Shown here one piece after another: positions 1-5,542 of a stretch of 5,542 nucleotides of DNA; position 1 is the first letter of the stretch; every line of letters begins with the position of its first letter. The DNA is from Acidobacteriota bacterium (GTDB lineage: Bacteria; Acidobacteriota; Terriglobia; Terriglobales; Acidobacteriaceae). Both the position numbers and the translations under genes were made by a program. A model generated the notes under the pieces. The model saw only the letters and a list, made by a program, of their open reading frames with translations. It had not been told where the DNA came from and made no database searches. The stretch lies in the NCBI GenBank assembly GCA_021810735.1, contig JAJZIF010000290.1, forward strand, positions 1 to 5,542, given 5' to 3'.

Positions 1-64
1 ATGATTCTCGGCCTTGTATCGGGGCGCGCTTCAGTCGGAATGATTTTCGGCCTTGTATCGGGGC
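1..64. repeat. Two-copy direct repeat, 39-bp period
   Basis: A 25-base unit beginning ATGATT and ending GTATCGGGGC occurs at 1-25 and again at 40-64, with a single mismatch (C7 versus T46). The 14 bases after each copy are related but diverged: the second copy runs into a perfect palindrome, while the first has only a degraded left arm (GCGCTTCAGTCGG). Copy 1 touches the window edge, so more units may lie to the left. The block is non-coding and lies downstream of the minus-strand gene. It looks like a dispersed intergenic repeat; the resemblance to Acidobacteriota intergenic repeats is from memory only. Confidence 0.8.
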
Positions 65-81
65 ACGACTTAAGTCGTGCC
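62..81. repeat. Perfect 20-bp palindrome
   Basis: The sequence GGCACGACTTAAGTCGTGCC equals its own reverse complement and is centred on TTAA. It could extrude a cruciform or fold as a hairpin in RNA from either strand. No T-run follows on either strand, so it is not a classical intrinsic terminator. It forms the right part of repeat copy 2, which suggests that the palindrome belongs to the mobile or dispersed repeat unit. A protein-binding site is an alternative. Confidence 0.8.
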
Positions 82-90
82 GTACATGGC

Positions 91-113
91 GCAAAACAGA
101 TGGGCTTTAGCCC
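91..113 (-). terminator. Weak hairpin, possible terminator of the Ugd-Uxs gene
   Basis: At 102-113 the sequence GGGCTTTAGCCC forms a short stem (GGGC/GCCC, extendable by one T-A pair). Read on the minus strand, the direction of the upstream enzyme gene, it is followed by ATCTGTTTTGC, a short T-rich tail. It lies about 117 bases beyond the stop codon. The stem is short and the T-run is only four bases, so termination here is a guess. It may instead be another part of the palindromic repeat cluster at 1-81. Confidence 0.22.
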
Positions 114-229
114 CTGAGTGCTGCTGTTCGAATCACTTCCATGAATCGAATTGTTGAATGAACTTCAGACTCAGGCGCAGCCAGGGTGGCATAGAGCCAT
201 GCCCGCGTCACGGTAACGGCGAAAATGCC

Positions 230-2695
230 TTACCCCGCCACGATCATGCCTGCCGGCAACGCCCGGAAATACGCGATCGTCTCGCTCAGCCCCTGGTCGA
301 GCGAGATACCCGGCTCCCACCCCAGCAATTGCCGCGCTTTCGTAATGTCGGGGCGGCGGCGCGGAGGATCGTCCTGCGGCAGCGGCTCAAACCGAATCCT
401 GCTGGCCGACCCCGTCAGCGCGATGATGCGCCGAGCGCAGTCGAGTACCGTATTCTCAGCCGGATTGCCCAGATTCACCGGCAGCGCTTCCTCGATGCGT
501 GAGAGTCGAACGATCCCTTCGATCAGGTCGGTCACGTAGCAGAAGCTGCGCGTGTGCGAGCCGTCTCCGTAAACCGTCACATCCTCTCCGCGCAGCGCCT
601 GCATCACGAAATTCGAAATCACGCGCCCATCGTCGGGATGCATGCGCGGCCCATAGGTATTGAAGATCCGGACCAGCCGCCCATCGACATTGAAATGCGC
701 GCGATACGCCATCACCGCCGCCTCGCCGAACCGCTTGGCCTCGTCGTACACCGACCGCGGCCCCACCGGATTGACATGGCCCCAATACGTTTCCGGCTGG
801 GGATGGATTTCCGGCGTTCCGTAGCACTCGGAAGTGGACGCATGCAGCACTTTTGCCCGATACTTGCGCGCCAACTCCAGGATGTTGATCGTCCCCTGCG
901 ATCCGACGCGCAGCGTCTCGATGCCAAGCCGCATGTACTGGGGCGGGCTGGCCGGACAAGCGAAGTTGAAGATGTAATCGACCGGACCGGGATCGAAGAA
1001 CTCGCAGATGTCGTGCTCGATCAGTTCAAAACGCGGCTCTTTGCTCCAATACGCCAGATTGCGGTAATGCCCGGTACACAGATTATCGACGCCCACCACA
1101 TGATGGCCGTCCGCCAGCAATCGATCCGTCAGATGGGAGCCGAGGAAGCCGGCGGCGCCCGTCAGCAGCACCCGCATCTTCTTCTTCCTGCGCGGCGCAG
1201 CCGCAACCAGATACGGCGCGACTTTGCCCCCCTTCCGGCCGCCTCGCTCCACGAAGCCAACCCCGGCATCCGCTGCCGCCGGTTCCGGCTGCTCTGCCTG
1301 CCCCTCGCCGTCTCTCGCCGCCGCTCCAGGGCGTCCAATGCTCAGATACCTCAATCCCTGCCGGACGACATCCTCGGGTGAGAACAGGTTCCGGCCATCG
1401 ATCAAGAGCGGCTCGCGCAGCGTTCTCGACAAAAGTTCCAGGTCCAGCGAAACGAACTGTGGCCAGTCGGTCAGCACCAGCAGCGCATCCGCATCCCTGG
1501 CCGCGTCCAGTTCGCTTATCGCGTAGCGCATCGTGGCGCTGGGCCGTTGCACCTCCCGCGCGCGTTCCATGGCTGCCGGATCGTAGGCCGCGATCGTGCC
1601 TCCCTCCGCCAGAATCAACTGCACCATGCGCATTGCGGGAGATTCACGCACATCGTCGGTCCCGCCTTTGTACGCCAATCCCAGCACAGCCAGATGTTTG
1701 CCTTCGATTCCCCCTAAAGCTCCCCGCACTTTCTCCAGAAACCGCAGCGGCTGCAACTCATTGATCCGCTCGATGGCCCCCAGCAGGCTGAAATCGATCC
1801 CGTACTCCGTCGCCATCGAACGAAACGCCGTCAGGTCCTTGGGAAAACAGGAACCTCCATACCCAATGCCAGGATGCAGAAACTGCGTGCCGATCCGCTG
1901 GTCCATGCCGATGCCCGGCGCCACCTCGGTAATATTGGCGCCCACAATTTCGCAAAGATTGGCAATCGCGTTGATGAAGGAAACCTTCATCGCCAGAAAC
2001 GCATTCGACGCGTGCTTGATCAACTCCGCGCTTTGCGGAGAGGTCCGCAGCAGCACGGGCGGCTTGGCGGGAAAGCGTTGTCCGGGAATTCTGTCCGGCT
2101 TCTCGTAGTACGCCCCGGACGTAAGCGGCCGGTACACTTCTTCGACCAGCGCCGCCGAGCGATCGTTGTTGCATCCGATCACAATCCTGTCGGGATGGAG
2201 AAAATCCGTCGCCGCGCTGCCTTCGCGCAGGAATTCCGGATTGGATACCACGTCGAACGTATCGCGCGAAACTCCGCAGCGTCCAATCAAGCCCTCGATC
2301 CACTCATTCGTGTACACCGGGACCGTACTCTTTTCCACGATGACCGTGTAATGGTCGATATTCTTGGCGATTTCCCTCACTGCGGACTCAATGTAAGAGA
2401 GGTTCGCCTTGCCGCCCCGCGCCTGCGGCGTGCCCACGGCAATAAAGATCAGCTCGGCCTGCCGCGCCGCCGCTCCCAGCTCGGTGGTGAAGATCACGTT
2501 GCGGTTCCCGTGGCGGGCCAGCAATTCCGGTAAAAACTGCTCGTGAATCGTCGCGCGGCCCGCCTGCAGCGCCGCCATTTTCACCGGATCGCTGTCCACG
2601 CACAGCACGCGGTATCCCATCTCGGCAAAACACAGCGCGGCCACCAGGCCGACATATCCTGAGCCCACAACGACAATGGGACGACTCAAATCCAT
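230..2695 (-). CDS. Bifunctional UDP-glucose 6-dehydrogenase / UDP-glucuronate decarboxylase (UDP-xylose synthase) fusion
   Basis: This cytosolic enzyme is predicted to oxidise UDP-glucose to UDP-glucuronate with NAD+ and then decarboxylate it to UDP-xylose for polysaccharide synthesis. Residues 1-455 form a full Ugd: Rossmann motif GSGYVG (11-16), STVPV (123-127), SNPEFLREG (151-159), K227 and N231, catalytic C283 in GYGGSCFPKD, and K343/R350 in the C-terminal UDP-binding domain. Residues 507-821 form a full-length Uxs (315 aa): TGAAGFLGSH (512-521), TSE (621-623), YWGHVNPVGPRSVYDEAK with Y650 and K654, and HTRSFCYV with R716. The YWGxVNPxGPRS signature separates it from 4-epimerases and dTDP-glucose dehydratases. 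Residues 456-506 are an Ala/Gly/Pro/charged linker ending RRKKK. ATG 2695 is preferred because GGAAG lies 7 nt upstream and the Rossmann fold follows at once; an in-frame TTG at 2734 would add 13 untypical residues. The stop is TAA at 230-232. The two modules are normally separate genes. Module functions are firm; the single polypeptide is what the sequence reads. Confidence 0.93.
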   Translation of the reverse strand: MDLSRPIVVVGSGYVGLVAALCFAEMGYRVLCVDSDPVKMAALQAGRATIHEQFLPELLARHGNRNVIFTTELGAAARQAELIFIAVGTPQARGGKANLSYIESAVREIAKNIDHYTVIVEKSTVPVYTNEWIEGLIGRCGVSRDTFDVVSNPEFLREGSAATDFLHPDRIVIGCNNDRSAALVEEVYRPLTSGAYYEKPDRIPGQRFPAKPPVLLRTSPQSAELIKHASNAFLAMKVSFINAIANLCEIVGANITEVAPGIGMDQRIGTQFLHPGIGYGGSCFPKDLTAFRSMATEYGIDFSLLGAIERINELQPLRFLEKVRGALGGIEGKHLAVLGLAYKGGTDDVRESPAMRMVQLILAEGGTIAAYDPAAMERAREVQRPSATMRYAISELDAARDADALLVLTDWPQFVSLDLELLSRTLREPLLIDGRNLFSPEDVVRQGLRYLSIGRPGAAARDGEGQAEQPEPAAADAGVGFVERGGRKGGKVAPYLVAAAPRRKKKMRVLLTGAAGFLGSHLTDRLLADGHHVVGVDNLCTGHYRNLAYWSKEPRFELIEHDICEFFDPGPVDYIFNFACPASPPQYMRLGIETLRVGSQGTINILELARKYRAKVLHASTSECYGTPEIHPQPETYWGHVNPVGPRSVYDEAKRFGEAAVMAYRAHFNVDGRLVRIFNTYGPRMHPDDGRVISNFVMQALRGEDVTVYGDGSHTRSFCYVTDLIEGIVRLSRIEEALPVNLGNPAENTVLDCARRIIALTGSASRIRFEPLPQDDPPRRRPDITKARQLLGWEPGISLDQGLSETIAYFRALPAGMIVAG
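1175..1189 (-). promoter_or_regulatory. Internal Shine-Dalgarno and ATG at the start of the Uxs module
   Basis: On the coding strand, AGGAAG (1184-1189) stands 6 nt before an in-frame ATG (1175-1177), which is Met507 of the fusion. This Met is the natural first residue of a stand-alone UDP-xylose synthase, directly before the VLLTGAAGFLG Rossmann strand. Ribosomes could therefore start here and make a separate 315-residue Uxs, or the site may be a relic of an ancestral separate gene. The purine-rich stretch also encodes R-K-K-K, so the match could be partly due to coding. Confidence 0.5.
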
Positions 2696-2707
2696 TCTTT
2701 GACTTCC
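2693..2707 (-). promoter_or_regulatory. Ribosome-binding site and start codon of the Ugd-Uxs gene
   Basis: On the minus strand, GGAAG (2703-2707, preceded by GGGGT) lies 7 nt before ATG (2693-2695). This supports starting the protein at MDLSRPIVVVG rather than at the upstream TTG (2732-2734). Ugd proteins usually begin only a few residues before the GxGYVG motif, which fits this choice. Confidence 0.6.
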
Positions 2708-2958
2708 ACCCCGCAAAAGTCTTTCTCGGCCCAATATTGCACGATCATACCAGCGGCGCGGTCACGGCTTCCGGCGCAAGTCCCGCCTGCACAACCCGCC
2801 CGTGCGGCCAGCGACAGTCAGCCAATCCTCGAAGGGCCTCGATTTCTCCTGTTTTCCCGCAGGCAACCCATGGAATAGTTGTTCTATCTTTATCCTGGAT
2901 ATCTTGTATCCTTTTCCTACAAAGCTTCCTATTTTGGGCGCACTCCTGGAGGATTGAC
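2708..2958. other. Divergent intergenic region with an AT-rich core
   Basis: This stretch separates the start of the minus-strand enzyme gene from the first possible translated frame on the plus strand. I see no convincing gene in it. Most of it is GC-rich, but about 2871-2935 is clearly AT-rich with pyrimidine runs on the plus strand, the expected place for divergent promoters. No strong paired -35/-10 consensus is visible on either strand. No tRNA, attachment site or known riboswitch was recognised. Confidence 0.6.
2876..2911 (+). promoter_or_regulatory. Candidate promoter/operator with TATCC-GGATA-TATCC half-sites
   Basis: Three 5-bp half-sites are packed in 21 bp: TATCC (2891-2895), GGATA (2897-2901) and TATCC (2907-2911). 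They give two overlapping perfect inverted repeats, with spacers of 1 and 5 nt. TATCTT at 2900-2905 is a possible -10 hexamer, with TAGTTG (2876-2881, 18-bp spacer) or TTGTTC (2879-2884, 15-bp spacer) as poor -35 candidates. If the promoter is real, a regulator bound to the half-sites would cover the -10. The position suits control of the kinase gene, possibly of both divergent genes. Confidence 0.3.
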
Positions 2959-3282
2959 GTGCGACACAGCTTCCACCTACCCTCAGGGTACGCATTGCCA
3001 AAACGCTTGCGCGGAATTCGCTCCCTGTCCGGCGGCGCCAAGTTCGATCCATGCCGGGATTGCATTCCTGAGAAGGCGGCGGAGCGCAGTCATGATGGCA
3101 ATTCGAGTACGTGGGGTGACCGGAAGATCATGAGCGCGGCGATCATGGCCGTGTCCCACGCAACTGCCGGGCGGAGCCGCCGCATCAAACCTTCGCGAAG
3201 CACGTCCCAACATAGAGGTTCCAGAACCATCTCCCTACAGCAACCTGACGCAAGAATGAATGAGCGGTCCTTCCTCGCATGA
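2959..3282 (+). CDS. Doubtful small basic protein, 107 aa, coupled to the kinase gene
   Basis: A GTG start at 2959 is preceded by a strong Shine-Dalgarno sequence, GGAGG (2948-2952), with a 6-nt spacer. The frame stays open for 107 codons, and its TGA overlaps the next gene's ATG as ATGA (3279-3282), a classic coupling arrangement. The product is unrecognised: rich in Arg and Ser, one CRDC (Cys-x-x-Cys) motif near residues 32-35, no signal peptide, membrane span or familiar domain. Its composition resembles translated non-coding DNA, and the same frame is open upstream to 2737 without a stop, so chance openness in GC-rich DNA is a real alternative. The translation signals argue for it and the protein content argues against. 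It may be a leader whose translation delivers ribosomes to the kinase start, which has a poor Shine-Dalgarno of its own. Confidence 0.3.
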   Translation: MRHSFHLPSGYALPKRLRGIRSLSGGAKFDPCRDCIPEKAAERSHDGNSSTWGDRKIMSAAIMAVSHATAGRSRRIKPSRSTSQHRGSRTISLQQPDARMNERSFLA

Positions 3283-5542
3283 GTCCAATCGAAGACAACG
3301 CAGCGCGTCGAGAAGAGTTTAAGCCTCGATCCTTCCAGACCGGCGGCGGCTGGGTGACCAACGAGGAAGGAAACGCCCTGGCGGAAAACCTTCTCACTCT
3401 GCGCAAGCGGAAGTGGATCGTCATGGCCTGCGTCTTCATCGGTACTGTTTTTGGCGTCATTCGCGCCGTCACCACCCCGAAAACCTACATCGCCGGAGGA
3501 ACCATCCAGGTACGACCGGGCTCCTCCAATGAGTACCGCATAGGAAGTGGGTCTTCCGGCCCGCAGGATCTAGGAACGCGCCTGGAAACCGAAGCCGCCA
3601 TCCTGCAGAGCGACTCGCTTCTGCTCAAAGTTGCCAAAGAGCTGAAGCTCGAAGACAATCCGGCGTTCCTCGGTCCCAAAGCCACCGTGACCCATGTCGA
3701 TCCCAACGATCCCGCGATCCAGGACTGGATGATCGGCTTCCTCCGTGGCGGCCTCTCCATCGGCCGCATTCCCAAGACGGAGTTGATCGCGATCAATTTC
3801 ACCAGCCTGTCGCCGGAACTGTCCGCCCGCGTCGTCAATACCCTCATCAACGACTACATCGAGCGCAGCTTTCAGACCCGCTACGCCGCGACGCAGCGCG
3901 TTTCCCAGTGGCTGTCCACGCAACTGGATGACCTGAAACAGCAGGTAGAAAACGAGCAGGAAAAACTCGCCGAACTGCAAAGAAAGCTGGGAGTGCTCGG
4001 CTTCGGCGATCAGGCGCATAACTTGAACCTGGACACGCTCGACGACCTGTCGAAGGCGGCGGCCGATGCGAAAATCGCTCGCATTGTCTCGGAAGCGCGC
4101 TATCGCATGTTGACCTCCATGAGCCCGGATCTGCTCGACGGCAGCCCAGAGGTGCTCGGTACCGGGGCAGGAACCTTGCTGGCGACCCTGCGCAACGGTC
4201 AAGCCACGCTCGAAGCTCAGTACGCGCAACTCATCTCTCAATTTGGACCCAATTATCCCGCCGTCAAACAACTCAAAGCGGAAATGCTGCAAAACCAGAA
4301 GGCCATCGACAAGGAGCAGACGCGCGTGCTGGCGCAGTCGAACAACGCCTTTCGCGCCGCCTCCGTCAATGAGGACATGACGCTGCAGGTGCTGCAGGAA
4401 GAGGAAGCCAAGGATTATCAAAAACGCGATGACATGATCCAGTTCGTGCTCTTGCAGCGCGAATTCGACTCCAACCGCACTCTCTACGATGACTTGCTGC
4501 GACGGCTGCGCGAAGCCGGCATCGAGGCTGGTCTGGAATCCAGCGAAATCGATGTCGTCGATTTTGCTCGCAAACCTCTACTCCCAAGTGGCATGCGCCG
4601 CAGTTCCCGGGCATTGATCGGACTGATGTTCGGCTTGTTCGGCGGTGTCGCCCTGGCATTCTTCTTCGACAGTCTGGACACCAGCCTGCGCAGCGTTCAC
4701 GATATCGAGACCATCTCGGAATTGCCGTCGCTCGCCGTAATCCCGCGTGCCCGGAAAATCCTTCCGCGCGGTCTCTCGGAAGACACCCGCTCCACGGCCC
4801 AAAGAAATGTCGATGTTCTTGGCGAGCCCAATTCCCAGTTTGCCGAAGCCTTCCGATCGCTTCGCACGTCTCTCTTGCTTTCCGGCGTCGGTCAACCGCC
4901 CCAGACCATTCTCATCACCAGTTCCACGCCCGCAGAGGGCAAGAGCACCATTGCCAGCAACCTCGCGGCGGTCCTCGCATTCAGAGAAGCCACGGTCCTG
5001 CTCATCGATGCCGATCTGCGCCGCCCCACCATTCACAGCCGCTTCGGAATCTCCAGCCGTGTCGGGCTCTCCACGCTGCTGTCGGGTACAACCACCCTCG
5101 AGGAAACGCTTCAGACCGTCCCGGACGCGCCGAACCTTTTCCTGCTTCCCAGCGGACCCATCCCGCCGTTTCCAACAGAACTGATCTCGTCCAATCGAAT
5201 GATCGGCATGCTGGAGGAAGCGAAGAAACGATTCACGCACATTGTCATCGATTCGCCCCCCATCCTGACCATCACCGACGGGCTGATTCTCGCGCCCTTC
5301 GCCGATGCGGTATTGCTGGTGGTCCGCTACGGCCGCGCCAGCAAGCATTCCGTGCGCCGCGCGCGCGATCTTATGCTGCGCTCTGGAACCCGCCTCGGCG
5401 GCACAGTCATCAACGCCGTCGATGCCGCCTCTCAGCGCTATTACGGATATTACGGATATCAACGCTATTCCTACTCCAACGGCCGCCCGCCCGCCAATGG
5501 CGCGGACAAGCGCAAATGGCCCTTCTTCTGGCGCCGGGAGGA
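3279..5542 (+). CDS. Polysaccharide co-polymerase with tyrosine autokinase domain (GumC/ExoP/Wzc-like BY-kinase), 3' end beyond window
   Basis: This inner-membrane protein is expected to govern chain length and export of a surface polysaccharide through cycles of tyrosine autophosphorylation. 754 codons are visible with no stop. A Wzz-type N-terminus precedes TM1 (about 46-61). The periplasmic part (62-444) has long coiled-coil stretches (about 207-260 and 310-370) and a GNVR-like segment (about 405-435) ending in the Pro-rich KPLLPSG before TM2 (about 445-463). The cytoplasmic kinase shows EAFRSLR (E523, R526, R529; the ExxRxxR oligomerisation motif), Walker A STPAEGKST with K555, Walker A' LLIDADLRRP (D577, D579), Walker B IVIDSPP (D658) and seven tyrosines between 721 and 732. 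E. coli Wzc is about 720 residues, so only a few residues are probably missing. ATG 3279 is the first start after an in-frame TGA (3261-3263); its Shine-Dalgarno is poor, and GTG 3354 is a less likely alternative. It diverges from the Ugd-Uxs gene, fitting a polysaccharide locus. Confidence 0.93.
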   Translation, partial: MSPIEDNAARREEFKPRSFQTGGGWVTNEEGNALAENLLTLRKRKWIVMACVFIGTVFGVIRAVTTPKTYIAGGTIQVRPGSSNEYRIGSGSSGPQDLGTRLETEAAILQSDSLLLKVAKELKLEDNPAFLGPKATVTHVDPNDPAIQDWMIGFLRGGLSIGRIPKTELIAINFTSLSPELSARVVNTLINDYIERSFQTRYAATQRVSQWLSTQLDDLKQQVENEQEKLAELQRKLGVLGFGDQAHNLNLDTLDDLSKAAADAKIARIVSEARYRMLTSMSPDLLDGSPEVLGTGAGTLLATLRNGQATLEAQYAQLISQFGPNYPAVKQLKAEMLQNQKAIDKEQTRVLAQSNNAFRAASVNEDMTLQVLQEEEAKDYQKRDDMIQFVLLQREFDSNRTLYDDLLRRLREAGIEAGLESSEIDVVDFARKPLLPSGMRRSSRALIGLMFGLFGGVALAFFFDSLDTSLRSVHDIETISELPSLAVIPRARKILPRGLSEDTRSTAQRNVDVLGEPNSQFAEAFRSLRTSLLLSGVGQPPQTILITSSTPAEGKSTIASNLAAVLAFREATVLLIDADLRRPTIHSRFGISSRVGLSTLLSGTTTLEETLQTVPDAPNLFLLPSGPIPPFPTELISSNRMIGMLEEAKKRFTHIVIDSPPILTITDGLILAPFADAVLLVVRYGRASKHSVRRARDLMLRSGTRLGGTVINAVDAASQRYYGYYGYQRYSYSNGRPPANGADKRKWPFFWRRE
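5439..5459 (+). repeat. 9-bp tandem repeat encoding Tyr-Tyr-Gly in the kinase tail
   Basis: TATTACGGA occurs twice in tandem, followed by a third partial TAT. It encodes YYG-YYG-Y at residues 721-727 of the autokinase, inside the C-terminal tyrosine cluster that BY-kinases autophosphorylate. Exact identity at the DNA level, not only in the protein, suggests a recent duplication or slippage that changed the number of phosphorylatable tyrosines. Confidence 0.75.

Noticed and set aside
554..1381. Plus-strand open frame of 275 codons opposite the Uxs module
   Set aside because: It is antisense to a confidently identified enzyme domain, and its Arg/His/Pro-rich translation resembles no protein family.
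2737..2958. Upstream extension of the small frame to a TTG at 2737 (181 residues), and a 106-codon minus frame at 2745-3065
   Set aside because: I saw no ribosome-binding support comparable to GGAGG-GTG 2959, and the translations lack recognisable features; both also cross the AT-rich promoter-like core.
3126..3147. Direct repeat GATCATG at 3126-3132 and 3141-3147
   Set aside because: Seven bases with a 15-base period is easily due to chance, and there is no promoter or hairpin context to support a regulatory role.
2970..3220. Possible cyclic-di-GMP or other riboswitch leader before the kinase gene
   Set aside because: Fragments such as ACGCAA and a GGCGG-AG-CCGCC hairpin caught the eye, but the ordered conserved core of the c-di-GMP-I aptamer could not be assembled.
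3354..3356. GTG at codon 26 as the true start of the kinase
   Set aside because: No good Shine-Dalgarno sequence precedes it, whereas ATG 3279 is an ATG in an ATGA overlap and gives a normal cytoplasmic N-terminus before TM1.
3570..4421. Long minus-strand open frame (283 codons) inside the kinase gene
   Set aside because: It lies fully antisense to a recognised BY-kinase with all its motifs; the translation has no familiar domain and a composition typical of the complement of GC-rich coding DNA.
4578..5462. Long minus-strand open frame (294 codons) antisense to the kinase domain
   Set aside because: It mirrors the codon pattern of the Walker-motif kinase region; the Gly/Arg/Asp-rich translation shows no domain, so it is a shadow frame.

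Overview
The window is a GC-rich (roughly 60 %) bacterial chromosome segment from a surface-polysaccharide locus. Two large genes face away from each other across a gap of about 0.6 kb. The best guess for the organism is an Acidobacteriota-like soil bacterium. This rests on GC content, the style of the sugar-nucleotide enzymes, and palindromic intergenic repeats of a kind I recall from such genomes. No sequence here proves that assignment.

Layout. Positions 1-229 are non-coding and hold a 25-bp direct repeat with a 39-bp period, a perfect 20-bp palindrome and a smaller hairpin. Positions 230-2695 (minus strand) encode one 821-residue polypeptide that joins a complete UDP-glucose 6-dehydrogenase to a complete UDP-glucuronate decarboxylase (UDP-xylose synthase) through a linker of about 50 residues. 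An internal ATG with a good Shine-Dalgarno sequence sits exactly at the start of the second module. Positions 2696-3278 form the divergent intergenic region. It has an AT-rich promoter-like core with an operator-like TATCC/GGATA cluster, then a doubtful 107-codon reading frame that has a strong ribosome-binding site and an ATGA overlap with the next gene. From 3279 to the right edge (plus strand, open at the edge) lies a GumC/ExoP/Wzc-type polysaccharide co-polymerase fused to a tyrosine autokinase (BY-kinase), seen almost to its C-terminus.

How the genes fit together. The fusion enzyme should turn UDP-glucose into UDP-glucuronate and then UDP-xylose, supplying precursors for an exopolysaccharide or capsule. 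The divergent BY-kinase should control chain length and export of such a polymer at the inner membrane. BY-kinases in Escherichia coli and Bacillus subtilis phosphorylate UDP-glucose dehydrogenases, so this pairing is functionally suggestive. However, the tyrosine targeted in E. coli Ugd appears to be alanine here. The most unusual item is the Ugd-Uxs fusion with its preserved internal translation start.
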